Of a stretch of 64,000 nt of DNA, positions 26,046-36,530 are shown one piece after another (positions within the stretch are counted from its first letter, which is position 1; the number at the start of each line of letters is the position of its first letter). The translations under genes were made by a program, and so were the position numbers. Under the pieces are notes generated by a model. That model searched no databases, was not told where the DNA came from, and saw nothing but the letters and a program-made list of their open reading frames with translations. The stretch spans positions 1 to 64,000 of the forward strand of contig JAODTK010003788.1 of NCBI GenBank assembly GCA_026419785.1, in the 5' to 3' direction. This DNA comes from Sclerodactyla briareus. Taxonomy: Eukaryota; Echinodermata; Holothuroidea; Dendrochirotida; Sclerodactylidae.

Positions 26046-29000
26046 ACTCCATGCAATATTTAAGGCTTGTCATTAAGCATGGTCATTGCATATTCCATTA
26101 CACATATCACTTCTGGAGTTTTTCAGCATGTAGGATTTCTTATGCTAATTATATAAGTCGCACACAATGATTTCTTTCAGGTTTGAATGGGTATATCAAT
26201 TGAAATGAAATTTTCTGTTGAGAATGAGATGGAGGATATTAGGATATTTCCTAGGATATTGTAGCATAGGAACATTTCTGTCAGTAATTGCCAATAAGAA
26301 ATTGTTGGCTCAGGATCGGGAAAGTGTGTTGAACGAATGGCAAAATTGATTGAGAAGAGTTAGAAAAATAGAGCATTTTGAAAGAGGGCAATAAAACTTT
26401 TGTAAAATGATCACTGACAAGGCGAAGTCTCATATTTTGTACTTTGTGGGCCTTTGTACCCACCACTAATCCCTCTCAATTCATATCTGACACCTACATT
26501 CGAAGTCATATAGCCCGGCAAGTTGTCCGGATGCTGCTAGTCAACCCCCGTTTTGAACAGTATTTGTTCTCAATCTAGTAATGCCCTGTGTATTGTTTGT
26601 TGGTACCTTCAATTGCACACTTTGACTAACATAGACTAAACACCCTGAAAAATCAATCATGTTTGGGTGTTACCATACCACAACATTACGAGAAAGGGTC
26701 TAAACACCTGGTTTCATGACTATACACATTGGGTGACTCACAGGTATCATACTTGCCGTGTATAAGATTGGAGTCGGTTTTGAAGGTCCCTTGTTTTGAC
26801 TATACTTGTACAATTTGGGGACATTAACCCATGCTGTTTGAATCGACTTTCACTACCTACCAAGCACAGCATCAAGAATTGTATCCGGAAAGACCACATG
26901 ATTGAAGAGACACTGGTTCGTCTGGTAGCATCTAGCCAAAACATCACACCATACCGTACATCATACAAAATAGATACTGGTACCGGTTATTATCACATGA
27001 TATGTCAATGTACAGTTTTTGATGTACTGCCAGAACAACTTTTTGCTATGGCTCCATGTGAACGGACTGATCCATTATTCGCCTGGGTGTTCTAAACGCT
27101 GAGGCCAATGGTCATGGTAAATAAATGACTCTACCTTAACCAATCCGAGTGCTCTGATTAAATCAGCTATTGCAGAATTCACTGTGGGATCCCCTGTAAT
27201 ACAAGTCAATGGGAGATGTGTACTTCAAAAACCCTATAACAGACCAAACTATGGATGGGATCCGAATTGGAAATTGTTACAAAATAATTTTTTCTCTGGG
27301 TGATCCTATTTCCCGTTCCCCTTTCTTTATCAGAGTGAGGAGTCTTTGCCGGCCTTCCATGGGCCCCCTCAGATCTATATATTCCACAAATTCCTCAGAA
27401 GTAATTTGGGATTAATCAACCGGCCTTCAAATTTGTGGGTGTGGGTTTCGGTCCTCCTCTTTCACCTTCATAGTTTGAAGGAATCGGTCACATAACTTTT
27501 GGCCTTTAAGGTGGTTGTGAGGAGCTTGTTCCTAGTAGTAGTACCATCCAGTATATCTGTGAGTCATCCCCAGAGGCAGGTTAGTTAATTGGTAGAGCTC
27601 CGGACCTGGGTTCAATGGGATTGCTAGTTCAAATACATTGCAGAGTTTTTACGCAGTCTGTTAGAACAAGCATGTCTCCTAAATGTCTCAATGGGTAACA
27701 CATTGTTATGTTTTCCTACTTGATCTGCCCATCGAGAATTCGAGGCTACAAAGGTAATCTGTGGTCAACTGTGGTGTAATGCTCTGGATAAATGAATACG
27801 CCTGCGAGTGTCATGCCGCTGCATTAACCTATCATATACTGGTGATAATTATCAAAATGTGAACTGATCCATCAAGACAAGCATTGGTAATCTGGGAGAA
27901 TAGGTACCCAACTAGATCAAGGATACCCAAACTAAGCTCGCACACAGTTTTCCTTCCAATTTTTGTTTTCTTGACAAAGTCTGAGGAATCTATGCAGTCC
28001 ATGACAGTGTGTAATGCGTGCATTCATCATGGATACTACCGTTACTTAACAAGTACTAAATCGGGACCGATTGCCGCCCTCGGCAGCACCCGGAGTCAAA
28101 ACTTACATGTAGGGCGTGTCATGCTTCCACACGGAGGTCTCCAGCCTCCTTATAGGTCGAAATTGGTATAGGCTCCAGTTTTGGTGTGGAGGACCCATCA
28201 GGCGAATCTCCCTACACTTTTCGAGATGGCCCTGATATGAAGTGAGAGGCAGGGGGTGAGAATTCCGCTCCCGGGATCGCCAAAGGAGTGGGGTGAAAGT
28301 TGTGTCTGTGACACAACGCTTCTCAACACCCAAGGACCTCATCGCTCAACATTAGTCGTCTTGAAACCTTGTTTATATGAGCTGGTACGCCACGCTGATT
28401 TGCGTGCCGCTGGGCTTTATCATCCGTTTGTGGTCACGGTGGCGCTAGTCCAATTATTAGTGATTCGTTTGCGTGTGGTGTCTGAAACCGTCCTCATGGT
28501 GACCCTAATCTTCACTAGCCCTCTCTGGTAATCTCCGTGGACGAGGCAAAAGCGAAACCTGAAACATTTTAAGCATAATTATTATGTTCCTAGCTCAAAA
28601 AGAAGTTGTGCCCCTGAGTGGAACTCACATACCACTGCTGGCAAGGCTGGCTGAATCGTGTGGTCAGTCCTCTCCCACCCCCACTGAAAGTTCCTCTCCA
28701 ACATGCGGAAAGAAGAATAAACCTCAAGACAATAAAAATCAAGCGCATTATATATACATATGGTATGGGTGCGATTCATTAGGTCGCAGAGACATCTTGA
28801 TTTTCCCTTCTGGTTACTTCACTCTTTACTTTTCAACCTGCGGTCACCGTCGTCCAGGTGATGGCACACTGACACGTCCTTATGAAATCCCTATAATTAA
28901 AACCTAAAACTGTGGGAACAGCTCTTTCGTTAGCAACCAGTATCTATAGCTGGCTCGGAACGCTCGCACTGAATCATACGCTCATATTTGCAACGTTTGT

Positions 29001-30017
29001 GACCTCAGTCATAGACCAGATTTTGCCACTTCCGTATCCTCATTGGGGGGGGGGGGGGGGTTTGAACACTAAGTCGATTTCCGCAGTTTTGCGGCGTCCT
29101 CAGCTGGTGATTCTCGGGAGTTCACATCAACAAATTCCTTTCTTTTTTTCTTCGGCTAACTACTTGTCATATTACCTGTACATCAGGAATGTCCCTCTCA
29201 CAGTAGAATGGTAGAGTACATCGCTTGCCTCCAACCAAAGAGACGGCCAATAGCAATTGTGAACGCCCGATTTGTTACTTTAAGTTTTACCTGACAAACC
29301 GTGGCCAAAACTGTTGAAAACAGTCATCGATAAAACTGTCTGGCGAGGAAATGTTCACCCTCCATATTGCCACAACACTCATATACCCCCCTCCCCCATG
29401 CAATTTGAGTCGCAGATCTCATTTCTGTTCACTGGTATAAGTAATATATATCCACAAGTCCCGGGGGAGGGGCCGGGGATGCAACCGCAGTGCCGAGTTA
29501 GTGTATCAGGTGTTTCCAATTCCACAACGAGTTTTGTCCAAGATTTAGCTAGCTAGTTAGCTTTGATCAGGTTAGTCCAGTCGAAGGGCAGTGGGTTTCA
29601 ATCAGACAGAATATTGTGGCCGGGATTAATACGGAGAAATCGAGTTCTTGAGAATGGAAATTCACAGGAGACCGTCGTCCATAATACAATCTTGTGAAAA
29701 ATGCATGCATCGTATTCGGAGACGAATGTTGGCATTTGTGATTTCTGCCGACTATATGTTCTGGGAGTCTCCGTACTTACATCATAGTCCCATATGCTGT
29801 TATTTTCCCCGTTTTTCGATCCGAGTGCATTTCATCAACTGATAAGTGCGACATTGCTTTTTTCTGTCGAGGATATTGAGGGACCTTTACAGTACACCAA
29901 AGTGCCAAACGTACTTCAGGGGCACTTTACCTCTGGACTTACTACAAATTTGCATTTTCGGCCAACGGCCGCTTCAGGCACACCTATACCACTAAAACAG
30001 AGTTAAGCCACAGCCCC
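26046..30017. other. Intergenic region; only a diverged SINE seen
   Basis: Apart from the SINE-like copy at 27572-27826 there is no recognisable gene. A g run of about 16 lies at 29045-29060. CpG becomes frequent from about 28.05 kb onward (tcgggaccgattgccgccct at 28062). The small open frames have no recognisable motifs. Confidence 0.4.
27572..27826 (+). mobile_element. Diverged tRNA-derived SINE, copy C
   Basis: The tRNA-like head has ggttagttaattggtagagc and a degenerate B box (gctagttcaaatac). It is followed by gttagaacaagcatgtctcc, the same body segment as at 8441 and 56563. The 3' part (ctctggataaatgaatacgc) differs from those copies, so it is either an older copy or a second family that shares the core. 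Confidence 0.55.
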
Positions 30018-30065
30018 GGTATACCGAACGCAGCCGGACTAGCTGGGGAGCGGTACGGGGCTGCA
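30018..30065 (+). repeat. DIRS left inverted terminal repeat
   Basis: Begins ggtataccgaacgcagccgg and ends ggtacggggctgcat. Its reverse complement matches 36424-36470 with only a few differences. Confidence 0.88.
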
Positions 30066-30078
30066 TTCAATCTTTTCG

Positions 30079-30103
30079 GTGTGTGTTGCACAGCAACACA
30101 CAC
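30079..30103. promoter_or_regulatory. Perfect 11-bp hairpin beside the DIRS left end
   Basis: The arms gtgtgtgttgc and gcaacacacac are separated by aca, 14 bases inside the left terminus. A role in transcription start or replication is conjecture. Confidence 0.6.
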
Positions 30104-30199
30104 GGCTATTGTTATCTCGTTGAGTTTACCCTTCCACGGCCACTTTCCTTCTTTGCTTTCCTTTCTGCCATATTTTCCACCACTATGGTGATATAATTC

Positions 30200-32950
30200 T
30201 TTTTTGGCGTTGTGGGTGTATTTTCTGTATTAATTTCACTCATTCCTCGCTGCCCATGTCTTTGGGATCGTGTTTCGGTAGCGGCCAGTGCGGGTCTTGT
30301 GTGTGCCCCGGGTCTTTGTTTTGGCTTCGGTTCGGGCCGACCGTTCTTTTTTTTTCCGTGGGGGCTGGGGTTTTTCCCCTCCCTCCCCGCCCGGGCTAGG
30401 TGCGTTGATTCTTCCCGCATCTTGTTTCGGTTCGTTTTGAGCCCTTTCTGGGCTCTGTCCGCCCCCTTGGGCTCCGGAGGGGGTGGTTTTCCCTCCGTTC
30501 CCCCGTTCTTCGGCGCGTCGGACCTGAGTCTGTCTTCCTTCTTCCCTCCACTTGCTGGCTCCCTTGTTGGGTCGCCAGTATGGGGAGAATGAGGCCCTGC
30601 GTGGGGCCAGACCTCCGGTGGTGACGGTCACATCAGTTGAAAAAACGGGCCACGGTCTTAATAACCACTCGTCCAACCCAACCGTGTCTTTCCGGGACCA
30701 TTGCGATCCCTCTGGCGCACCTCGGTGTCTCAGTCCCCCCCTCACTTCTCTCTCCACCTCAGCGACCGTGCCTGCGTCGGCCCTGGGGTTGGGGGATGAG
30801 TCCCCGCGGGGACCACTGTTTTGAAGACGACTACGCCGGCGCTGGCCGTCACCCTTTCCCGTCGTCCTTGGTCCCTAACCGGTTAGGGCAGGCCTCCCTC
30901 GTGTCGGGTTCCGGCCTCCGCCACCCCTAACCAGGACCATGGCCCCTGCTTGGGGTGGACCACCCCGTGGCGGGCCGGGGGCCGGGTCAGGGAACGTTCC
31001 TCCAGTGGGGGTGGGGGACGGGTTTCCTGGGAGCACCACAGCCTATGTTTTATTGCGTTCTCCCGAATCTGTTCGGTACGTCCGGCCTGGTAACGTAATC
31101 CAGGACGGCCGTCCACGGGGCTATCGTTACGTAGTCATGTTAGTGGCCCACCCAGTTGGGATCTCACGTCGGTCCGTCCTCCGGAAGGGGCCAACGCCCA
31201 TGGCCGCACACCGGGTTTTTGGGGGCGCTGTCCCTGGCTGGCAGCCCAAACAAACCTCGAGACGGGTTCTCCCGCTTGGCTCTCTTCGGGGATGCCCCGC
31301 CCCCCTCCTGGCGATGCGGGGAACCTCGGTCAGAGACTTCGGGACGGTCGGAGTTTGTTATCCCTCCGATCCCGCCCCCGACCGCAAGGCCCGTCCGTGC
31401 GACGGGAAAAACGGGTCCCCCCCTGCAGTCGTCCTCGGATGATGAAAAGGAGCAATATCCCCCCTCCTCGTAAGTCCCATAAGCCAATAAGAAGCGCGAT
31501 GCTTCAGGCGGGCAATTAGCTTCCCCCTTGGAAGCTCTTCAGCTCCCTGACGACGGTGTTGGCTAAAGGGCTGTCACGCCCGGAGTTGACGGGCCTCTCC
31601 GCCCGAGGTCGCTGGTCCACCTCCACCCTCCTCGACAACAAACCGGCAACTCACCGCGAGCCGGCAATGGTTTCATCCAGTGTCGGTTGTTCCTCCCCGT
31701 ACGCCTCCGCCTGTTGTTCGGGCTACGGAGCCGTCGAGGAGACAGACGTCGGACTTCCCCCGCCGGTCCTCGACCGGAGACATCGACGTGCACGCATCCG
31801 ACTGCTGGTCAGGGTCGACTCTCCGTCCTCGCCGCTGACTCTCCGCCGCCCCCCTCCGTTGATGGGGGCCCGTCGGCCAGGAGTCCCTTCAGTTGACGGA
31901 AGAGCCACTCCTTCGGCCTCGTTGAGCAGACTACGCTGTCGGCGGGTGACGGTACTGCTGGGGCTCTTTTTCCCTGGACTTGTCAGAGACCCTGGAGGAA
32001 ACCGCGACGGAGGATCCGACAGGCAGGGCGCGTTTGGACCACACCGGGATTCCCGCCTTCCTCCGCCCGCTCCTACTCTCCTATTGCCGCTGGACGTGTT
32101 CCAGATTTTCCAGCTAGGGACGGGACGTCCCCGTCGAGCATCCCCCAGCGGGAGGACCGCCTCATTCGAAGTACCCCAGGCACAGTTCGATGCCCTTCCC
32201 CTCCGTTCCCCCCCTTCCCCTGCCGCCGGAGGCGTGGGACCAGGCTGGTTCCTGTCCGGGGAGGACGTCGTTCTCCCGGCGAGGAGGGGGGGGGGGAAGG
32301 AAGGCTTCCTTCGTCTGAAGGATCGGACCCCCAGGGGCGGACCGAGACGCCGATCTCCTGTTATTTGACCGTGCAGCGAGATCGGTAATCAAGGACTCGG
32401 CTCTCCGCTTTTCGTCTTAGGCGGAGTGGCTCGCCCAGGTGACGCCGTCCGGCATACCCCTCTTGCGGAGGTGATGGCGAGAGTCATTCGGCGGTTACTA
32501 GACTGGCCTGCGATCAGTTTTGGCCCGCTTTGCCGTTAGGCAACGTCTTTTGCGCGGAGATGTTTCCTACCGGACTGACACCGCTCTCCGCTCGCCGGCG
32601 CGGGCGACCTCCAGGGCGCCCCTATTTTGGTCCCCAACCTCCTCGGAGGCTGTTTTCCCCGGGTACTGGAACAGGACGCCTCCCGGGTGAAGACGTACCG
32701 GGGGACGGCGGACGTGTCTGCCGTAGCGGACAGTCTTCCTGGTTCCATCCGCCGCCCTCGGGGGAGCCCCCAGGGTTCAGGCCCTCCCGGCGGGGCGGAG
32801 GGGTTCCCCCACCCCCCGTAAGCAGAAGGGACACCGACCAAGCGTCCCGGCAAGCCCGGGTGGCGTCCATTCTCCGCCGTGGCCATAGGAGCGAGCCTCC
32901 AGCCAGCCCGGGGTAAGTGACTACCGGCCCACTGTCCCGGAACCCCCCGG
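30200..32950 (+). pseudogene. DIRS gag-like region, broken
   Basis: GC-rich, Pro/Arg/Ser-rich frames on + lie between the left terminus and the reverse transcriptase, where DIRS elements carry gag. The longest frame is 31556-32368. A typical pre-RT tail is visible in 32530-32916 (VSRRDTDQASRQARV), but no single frame runs through. The antisense frames here are equally long because of GC content and are not considered genes. The gag assignment rests on position and composition. Confidence 0.5.
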
Positions 32951-32967
32951 GCAGACCCCACCTGTGG

Positions 32968-33900
32968 GGGGGTCGTCTTCGGGACTTTGCGGGGCGTGGC
33001 CCACTGTCACCTCGGACAGTTGAATCCTGGCCACGCTCTTCCCCGGGTATCGGATCTGAGTTTACGGGCGCCTCCTCCCCCGAGCCCCGTGCGTTTTTCG
33101 GGCTACGCCGGTCCGCGGACCGCTTCCCAGGCGTCGGCGCTGAGAGGGAGATCGAAACCCTTTTGGCCAAGGGGGCCATTACTTACTACTCCCCTCCTCC
33201 CACAGGAAGTGCCACGGTTTGTGGCATCCTTCTTTCTGACGCCCAAGTGGGACGGTTTTTTCGTGGGGCGATATTGATCTGCCGTCCTCTCAACCGTTTC
33301 GTCCGCCCACCCACTTCCGCATGGAAACAGCCAGCGGTGAGTTTCAAACACCTGCGGAGGGTCCTCTGGGGCGACGATCTGGTGGACCTAGCGGATGCAT
33401 ACTTGCCTATCCCCGTCGGCGGTAGGATTCCCTCTTCCTATGCTTCCGCTAACGAGCCTTTCCCTCCTACGACTTACCAGTCTCCAGACATGGGGTTGTC
33501 GCGGCGCCCCGTGTGTTTACACGGGTCTCGAGGGCCATGGTGGGCCCACTGTCGGTCGTCAGGGGTTCCAGATCTTTCACTATCTGGACGACTGGCTTAT
33601 ATCGTGGGGACTCACGGCGAGGGTTCAGAGGAGCACACCCGCACGGTTCCTGGAACTTGCGCGGGGAGCCTGGGATTGCTCGTCACTTCCCCCAAAGGTA
33701 GACCTGCGACCGTCCCCACAGAAAAATGTCCCCCCCTTTTATCTGGGTGCGCAGATCGATTCCGCGGACGGGGTAGCCAACCCCACCCTGGGGAGACTGG
33801 AGGCCCTGCAAGCCGGGGTGTCGGCTGCTCAGGGCAGACTCTGCCTGCGCGGGGCGTGGCTGTGCTCCTCGGCTTCATATGGCGAAACTGTGGACCTGGT
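32968..33900 (+). pseudogene. DIRS reverse transcriptase domain, frame-shifted
   Basis: GGRLRDFAG at 32968 opens the DIRS RT N-terminus. EIETLLAKGAITYY follows near 33150, EVPRFVASFFLTPKWDG near 33215, RPLNRFVRPP near 33285 and LADAY near 33388 (the first catalytic Asp region). FHYLDDWLI has its YLDD catalytic codons at 33581-33592. Then FYLGAQIDSADGVANPT near 33740 and RLEALQAGVSAAQGRL near 33805 match the connection to the thumb. The pieces lie in three frames, implying at least five indels. YLDDW is characteristic of DIRS-type RTs. Confidence 0.9.
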
Positions 33901-34079
33901 CCCCTTTTGCCGGCTGTACATGCGCGCCCCTCTCAGATCCACCTCTTGGCGTGATTGCGCACGTTGTCTCGGGATCTGTCGAACGCCAGTGCCGTGGCAG
34001 CCACACAACCTGGACTCGATAATCCGGTGGTGGCTGATTAGGGACAACGTCATGCATGGGGTCGGTCCCCGCCTTCTCC

Positions 34080-34450
34080 CCCGTCCAGCTTTTTGCCTCA
34101 CTTCGGGACGCCTCGCTGGAGTTGCGGTTTGGCTCACTGTGGATTCGGGAGTTACGGGGAACCCACAAATAATTGTGCTCGACGTGCTGGCGGCGTTGTC
34201 CCGCGCCTTGATTATTGCAACCCGAGAGGGCGAGAGCCGTCTCGTACTGGTCCGTTTGCGGACAGTACCGGGCGGCGGTATCGTACATAACCAAGCAGGG
34301 CGGGACGCCTTTCCGCGGAGTCTATGGACAGTGACCTAGGATCTGTTCCCGTGGGGCCGCAACGCAACGGGGTTGCGTTTTTTTCGTTCATGCTGGTTCA
34401 CCATTCAGGGTTCAGAGCACTCCATCGCGGACATGCTCTCGCTCAATCAC
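34080..34450 (+). pseudogene. DIRS RNase H domain, frame-shifted
   Basis: A TDASL-like start is seen near 34100, an IIVLDVLAALSRAL helix near 34170, LVLVR near 34250, then RSLWTVTWDLF near 34318 across a frame change, and QGSEHSIADMLS at 34408-34443, the conserved end of the DIRS RNase H. The domain would degrade the RNA strand after reverse transcription. A downstream stretch to about 34780 (RLFDAV, NAKLSLFC, ALAPGL in shifting frames) matches the linker usual in this class. Confidence 0.82.
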
Positions 34451-34959
34451 TCATGCTCCTACAGAGTGGTCTCATCACGTCGGAGTTGTGTCAGCGTTTG
34501 TTCGATGCAGTTTCATCGTCCGGAGGGGGACTGTTCGCATCGGGCCTCTCAACGCAAAGCTGTCTCTCTTCTGCACACGAGTCCCGTCGAGGGTGCGTCT
34601 GGGTGGCGATGCTCTGGCTCCTGGTTTGGGCCTTTCCTCCGATGCGTACGCCCTCCCGCCGTTCGGCTAGTCTAAAGGTTGGCAGGGAGCCCGTGTTTGG
34701 GGTCCCCCTGATAAAGCGCCGTTTTGTGGGGCCGACTCGGAGCGTGGGTTCCGGCCACTTCTGGCTTTGCTGCTGCTGCTGGGCGGGGGCGCCGACGAAT
34801 TCTCTCCGGCTTCTCGGACATCCTGGTGCTCGCTCCGGGTCTGGAACGCGCCGTCCGCATCCGAAGCTGACTGGGCCTTGCAGTGCGTGGCGTGTGCTCA
34901 GGGATTTTCCCACGTCTCTGAGCGTCGGGCCTTTCGAGAAGGCCTGCCGCGAGGGGCGG

Positions 34960-35937
34960 CCCGGTGGTCGGGAGAGCTTTTCCTTTCCACCCTTCGCAAG
35001 TCGCCTGTCTGTGATTCGCGACATCGGATTGTAACCGAGGTTGTTGGTGTGCGATCGCCACGGTGCGGCCGCGTCCACTGTCCGGGGGGTGGCCTATTTC
35101 CTCCTCTACTTGGTTCCGTTTAGGGCCGTGCAAGTGAACACGATCCACTGGCGACCACCCGGCTGTTGCGGGCTCTCTACAATAGCGGTTCGTGGAATGG
35201 GGTCACGGTGGTGTCTTCTGCGAAGCTCCTTGACCTCCTCCTTCGTTGCATGTTCTTGGATCGACCTAGGGGTTCGCACTCTCGTTCCACGCGGCGCGCC
35301 CTTGGGAAAACCCCATGGGGGACGTCCGGCGGATACTAGCGGGGCCTCCCATTGAACTGCTAGGACCTGCTCTCTGCGCAGCTGTTGGGTTGAGACAGCG
35401 TTCCTTCTTGCGGCGGAATCGGCTCCGGGCGCCGTGGTGCCTTGCTTGCTCCCGTCCTATCCTCCCCGGGCCCATATGCGTTTCGAGCCTAAACCAAACG
35501 GGGTACGCCTGATTCCGGACCCGTCGTTTCTCACTAAAGACGCGCAGTCGTCATCTTCTCCGGCTCCTATTTTCATCCGATTTTCATCGCTGCTTTTGGG
35601 AGTGGAGGGGACGAGGGTGTGGTGTCCATTTCGGGCCCTTCGGGTACCGGATCGGACCCCGTCCTCTCCGTGGTCGCGTGTACGCGTCGCTGTTTTGTTT
35701 TTCACGCAGCGACCTCAATACAGCGCGCCTCCAGGGATACGATCTCTCGTTGGATCGTCAGCGTGTATCCGCCGGGCGTTTGGTCCTCTCGACCGCGAGC
35801 TCTCGAAGTGCGGGGGGTTGCCTCCTCCCTCTCGCTCTATAAAGGTGTGCCGTGGTAGGAGTTTCTACAGCCTGCGAGATGGAATTCTCAGAATACCTTA
35901 TCGCTTCCTAACCTTCGGGGACCCCCCTGCGGAGTGA
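34960..35937 (+). pseudogene. DIRS tyrosine-recombinase region, frame-shifted
   Basis: Frames in order give a core-binding-like helix region, then FRAVQVNTI near 35123, a segment equivalent to LLDLLLRCMFLDRP near 35228, RPILPGP and FEPKPNGVRLIPDPSFLTK near 35455-35535, and LFFT followed by IRRAFGP near 35700-35790. This is the layout of DIRS integrases. I could not place the catalytic Arg and Tyr with certainty because of the frame breaks. The enzyme would recombine a circular DNA copy into the host genome. Confidence 0.72.
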
Positions 35938-36309
35938 ATCCCGCATGGCCCCCGCTTTCCTCCCGCGCGGGGGTCGCGTCTGGTTCGCGTCTGGTGCCCC
36001 CCTCGCGCCGGGGGGTCACTGGCCCCTCGGTAAGCGTCGGCTTTGTTCCTCTCCCCCTTCCCCAGACACCCGCCGGCCTCGTTCGTAGAGCGTGTTGTGT
36101 TGGGGCTGGTGGCTGGCTCGGAACATCCTGTCTGTGACGTGATGGTGCCCCGCTCGTATGTCCGTTAGTCTGGTTTGCCTGCGGAGGCGGTACTCTACAT
36201 CTTTCTTAGGGTGAGTGGTCTTATGCTAGTTGGATTAATTCGCTCCCCCCGGCTTCCACCTCCTTGCGGTTGGTAGGCTGCAATTTGTAGTAAGCCATAA
36301 GGTAAGTGC

Positions 36310-36530
36310 CCTGATTAAGTTAACCCCCTTCGTTAAGGGGGGCTATTAGAGGGGCAACTTACCTTCTGGACACCCGCCCGTCCTCCCCACTAAGCCGGGG
36401 AACTCGGTTGCTAGTTGGAATGATATGCAGCCCCGTACCGCTCCCAACTAGTTACGGCTGCGTTCGGTAGTCCAGAAGGTAAGTTGCCCCTCGTAAGTTA
36501 ACCCCCCTTAACGAGGGGGGCTATTTATGC
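36310..36530. repeat. Right-end inverted-repeat block of the DIRS element (candidate internal complementary region)
   Basis: gaggggcaacttaccttctg (about 36351) and its complement cagaaggtaagttgcccctc (about 36472) flank a ~95-bp centre that includes the right terminus. Outside them lie two copies of taagttaaccccc...ggggggctatt (about 36317 and 36497), themselves near-palindromic. DIRS elements carry an internal region complementary to their ends, used in replication. Whether this block is that region is inference. Confidence 0.65.
36424..36470 (-). repeat. DIRS right inverted terminal repeat
   Basis: atgcagccccgtaccgctcc at its start and ggctgcgttcggta at its end are the reverse complement of 30018-30065 apart from a few bases. 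Confidence 0.88.

Larger units (their letters stand above)
30018..36470 (+). mobile_element. DIRS-like tyrosine-recombinase retrotransposon, frame-disrupted
   Basis: A ~6.45-kb GC-rich unit bounded by inverted 47-bp termini (30018-30065 and 36424-36470). The order is gag-like region, DIRS-type reverse transcriptase with YLDDW, RNase H, then a region resembling a tyrosine recombinase. No DDE integrase, protease or long terminal repeat is seen. DIRS elements integrate through a circular intermediate with a tyrosine recombinase. All coding parts are broken by frameshifts, so the copy is dead as read, unless the breaks are sequencing errors like those in the TLK exons. Base composition contrasts strongly with both flanks. 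Confidence 0.88.

Noticed and set aside
30236..30757. 173-codon minus-strand frame inside the DIRS element
   Set aside because: GC-rich DNA keeps several frames open. The element's recognisable domains all lie on the plus strand.
34491..35148. Long minus-strand frames of 195 and 158 codons
   Set aside because: They are shadows of the RNase H to recombinase region on the plus strand, with low-complexity basic content.
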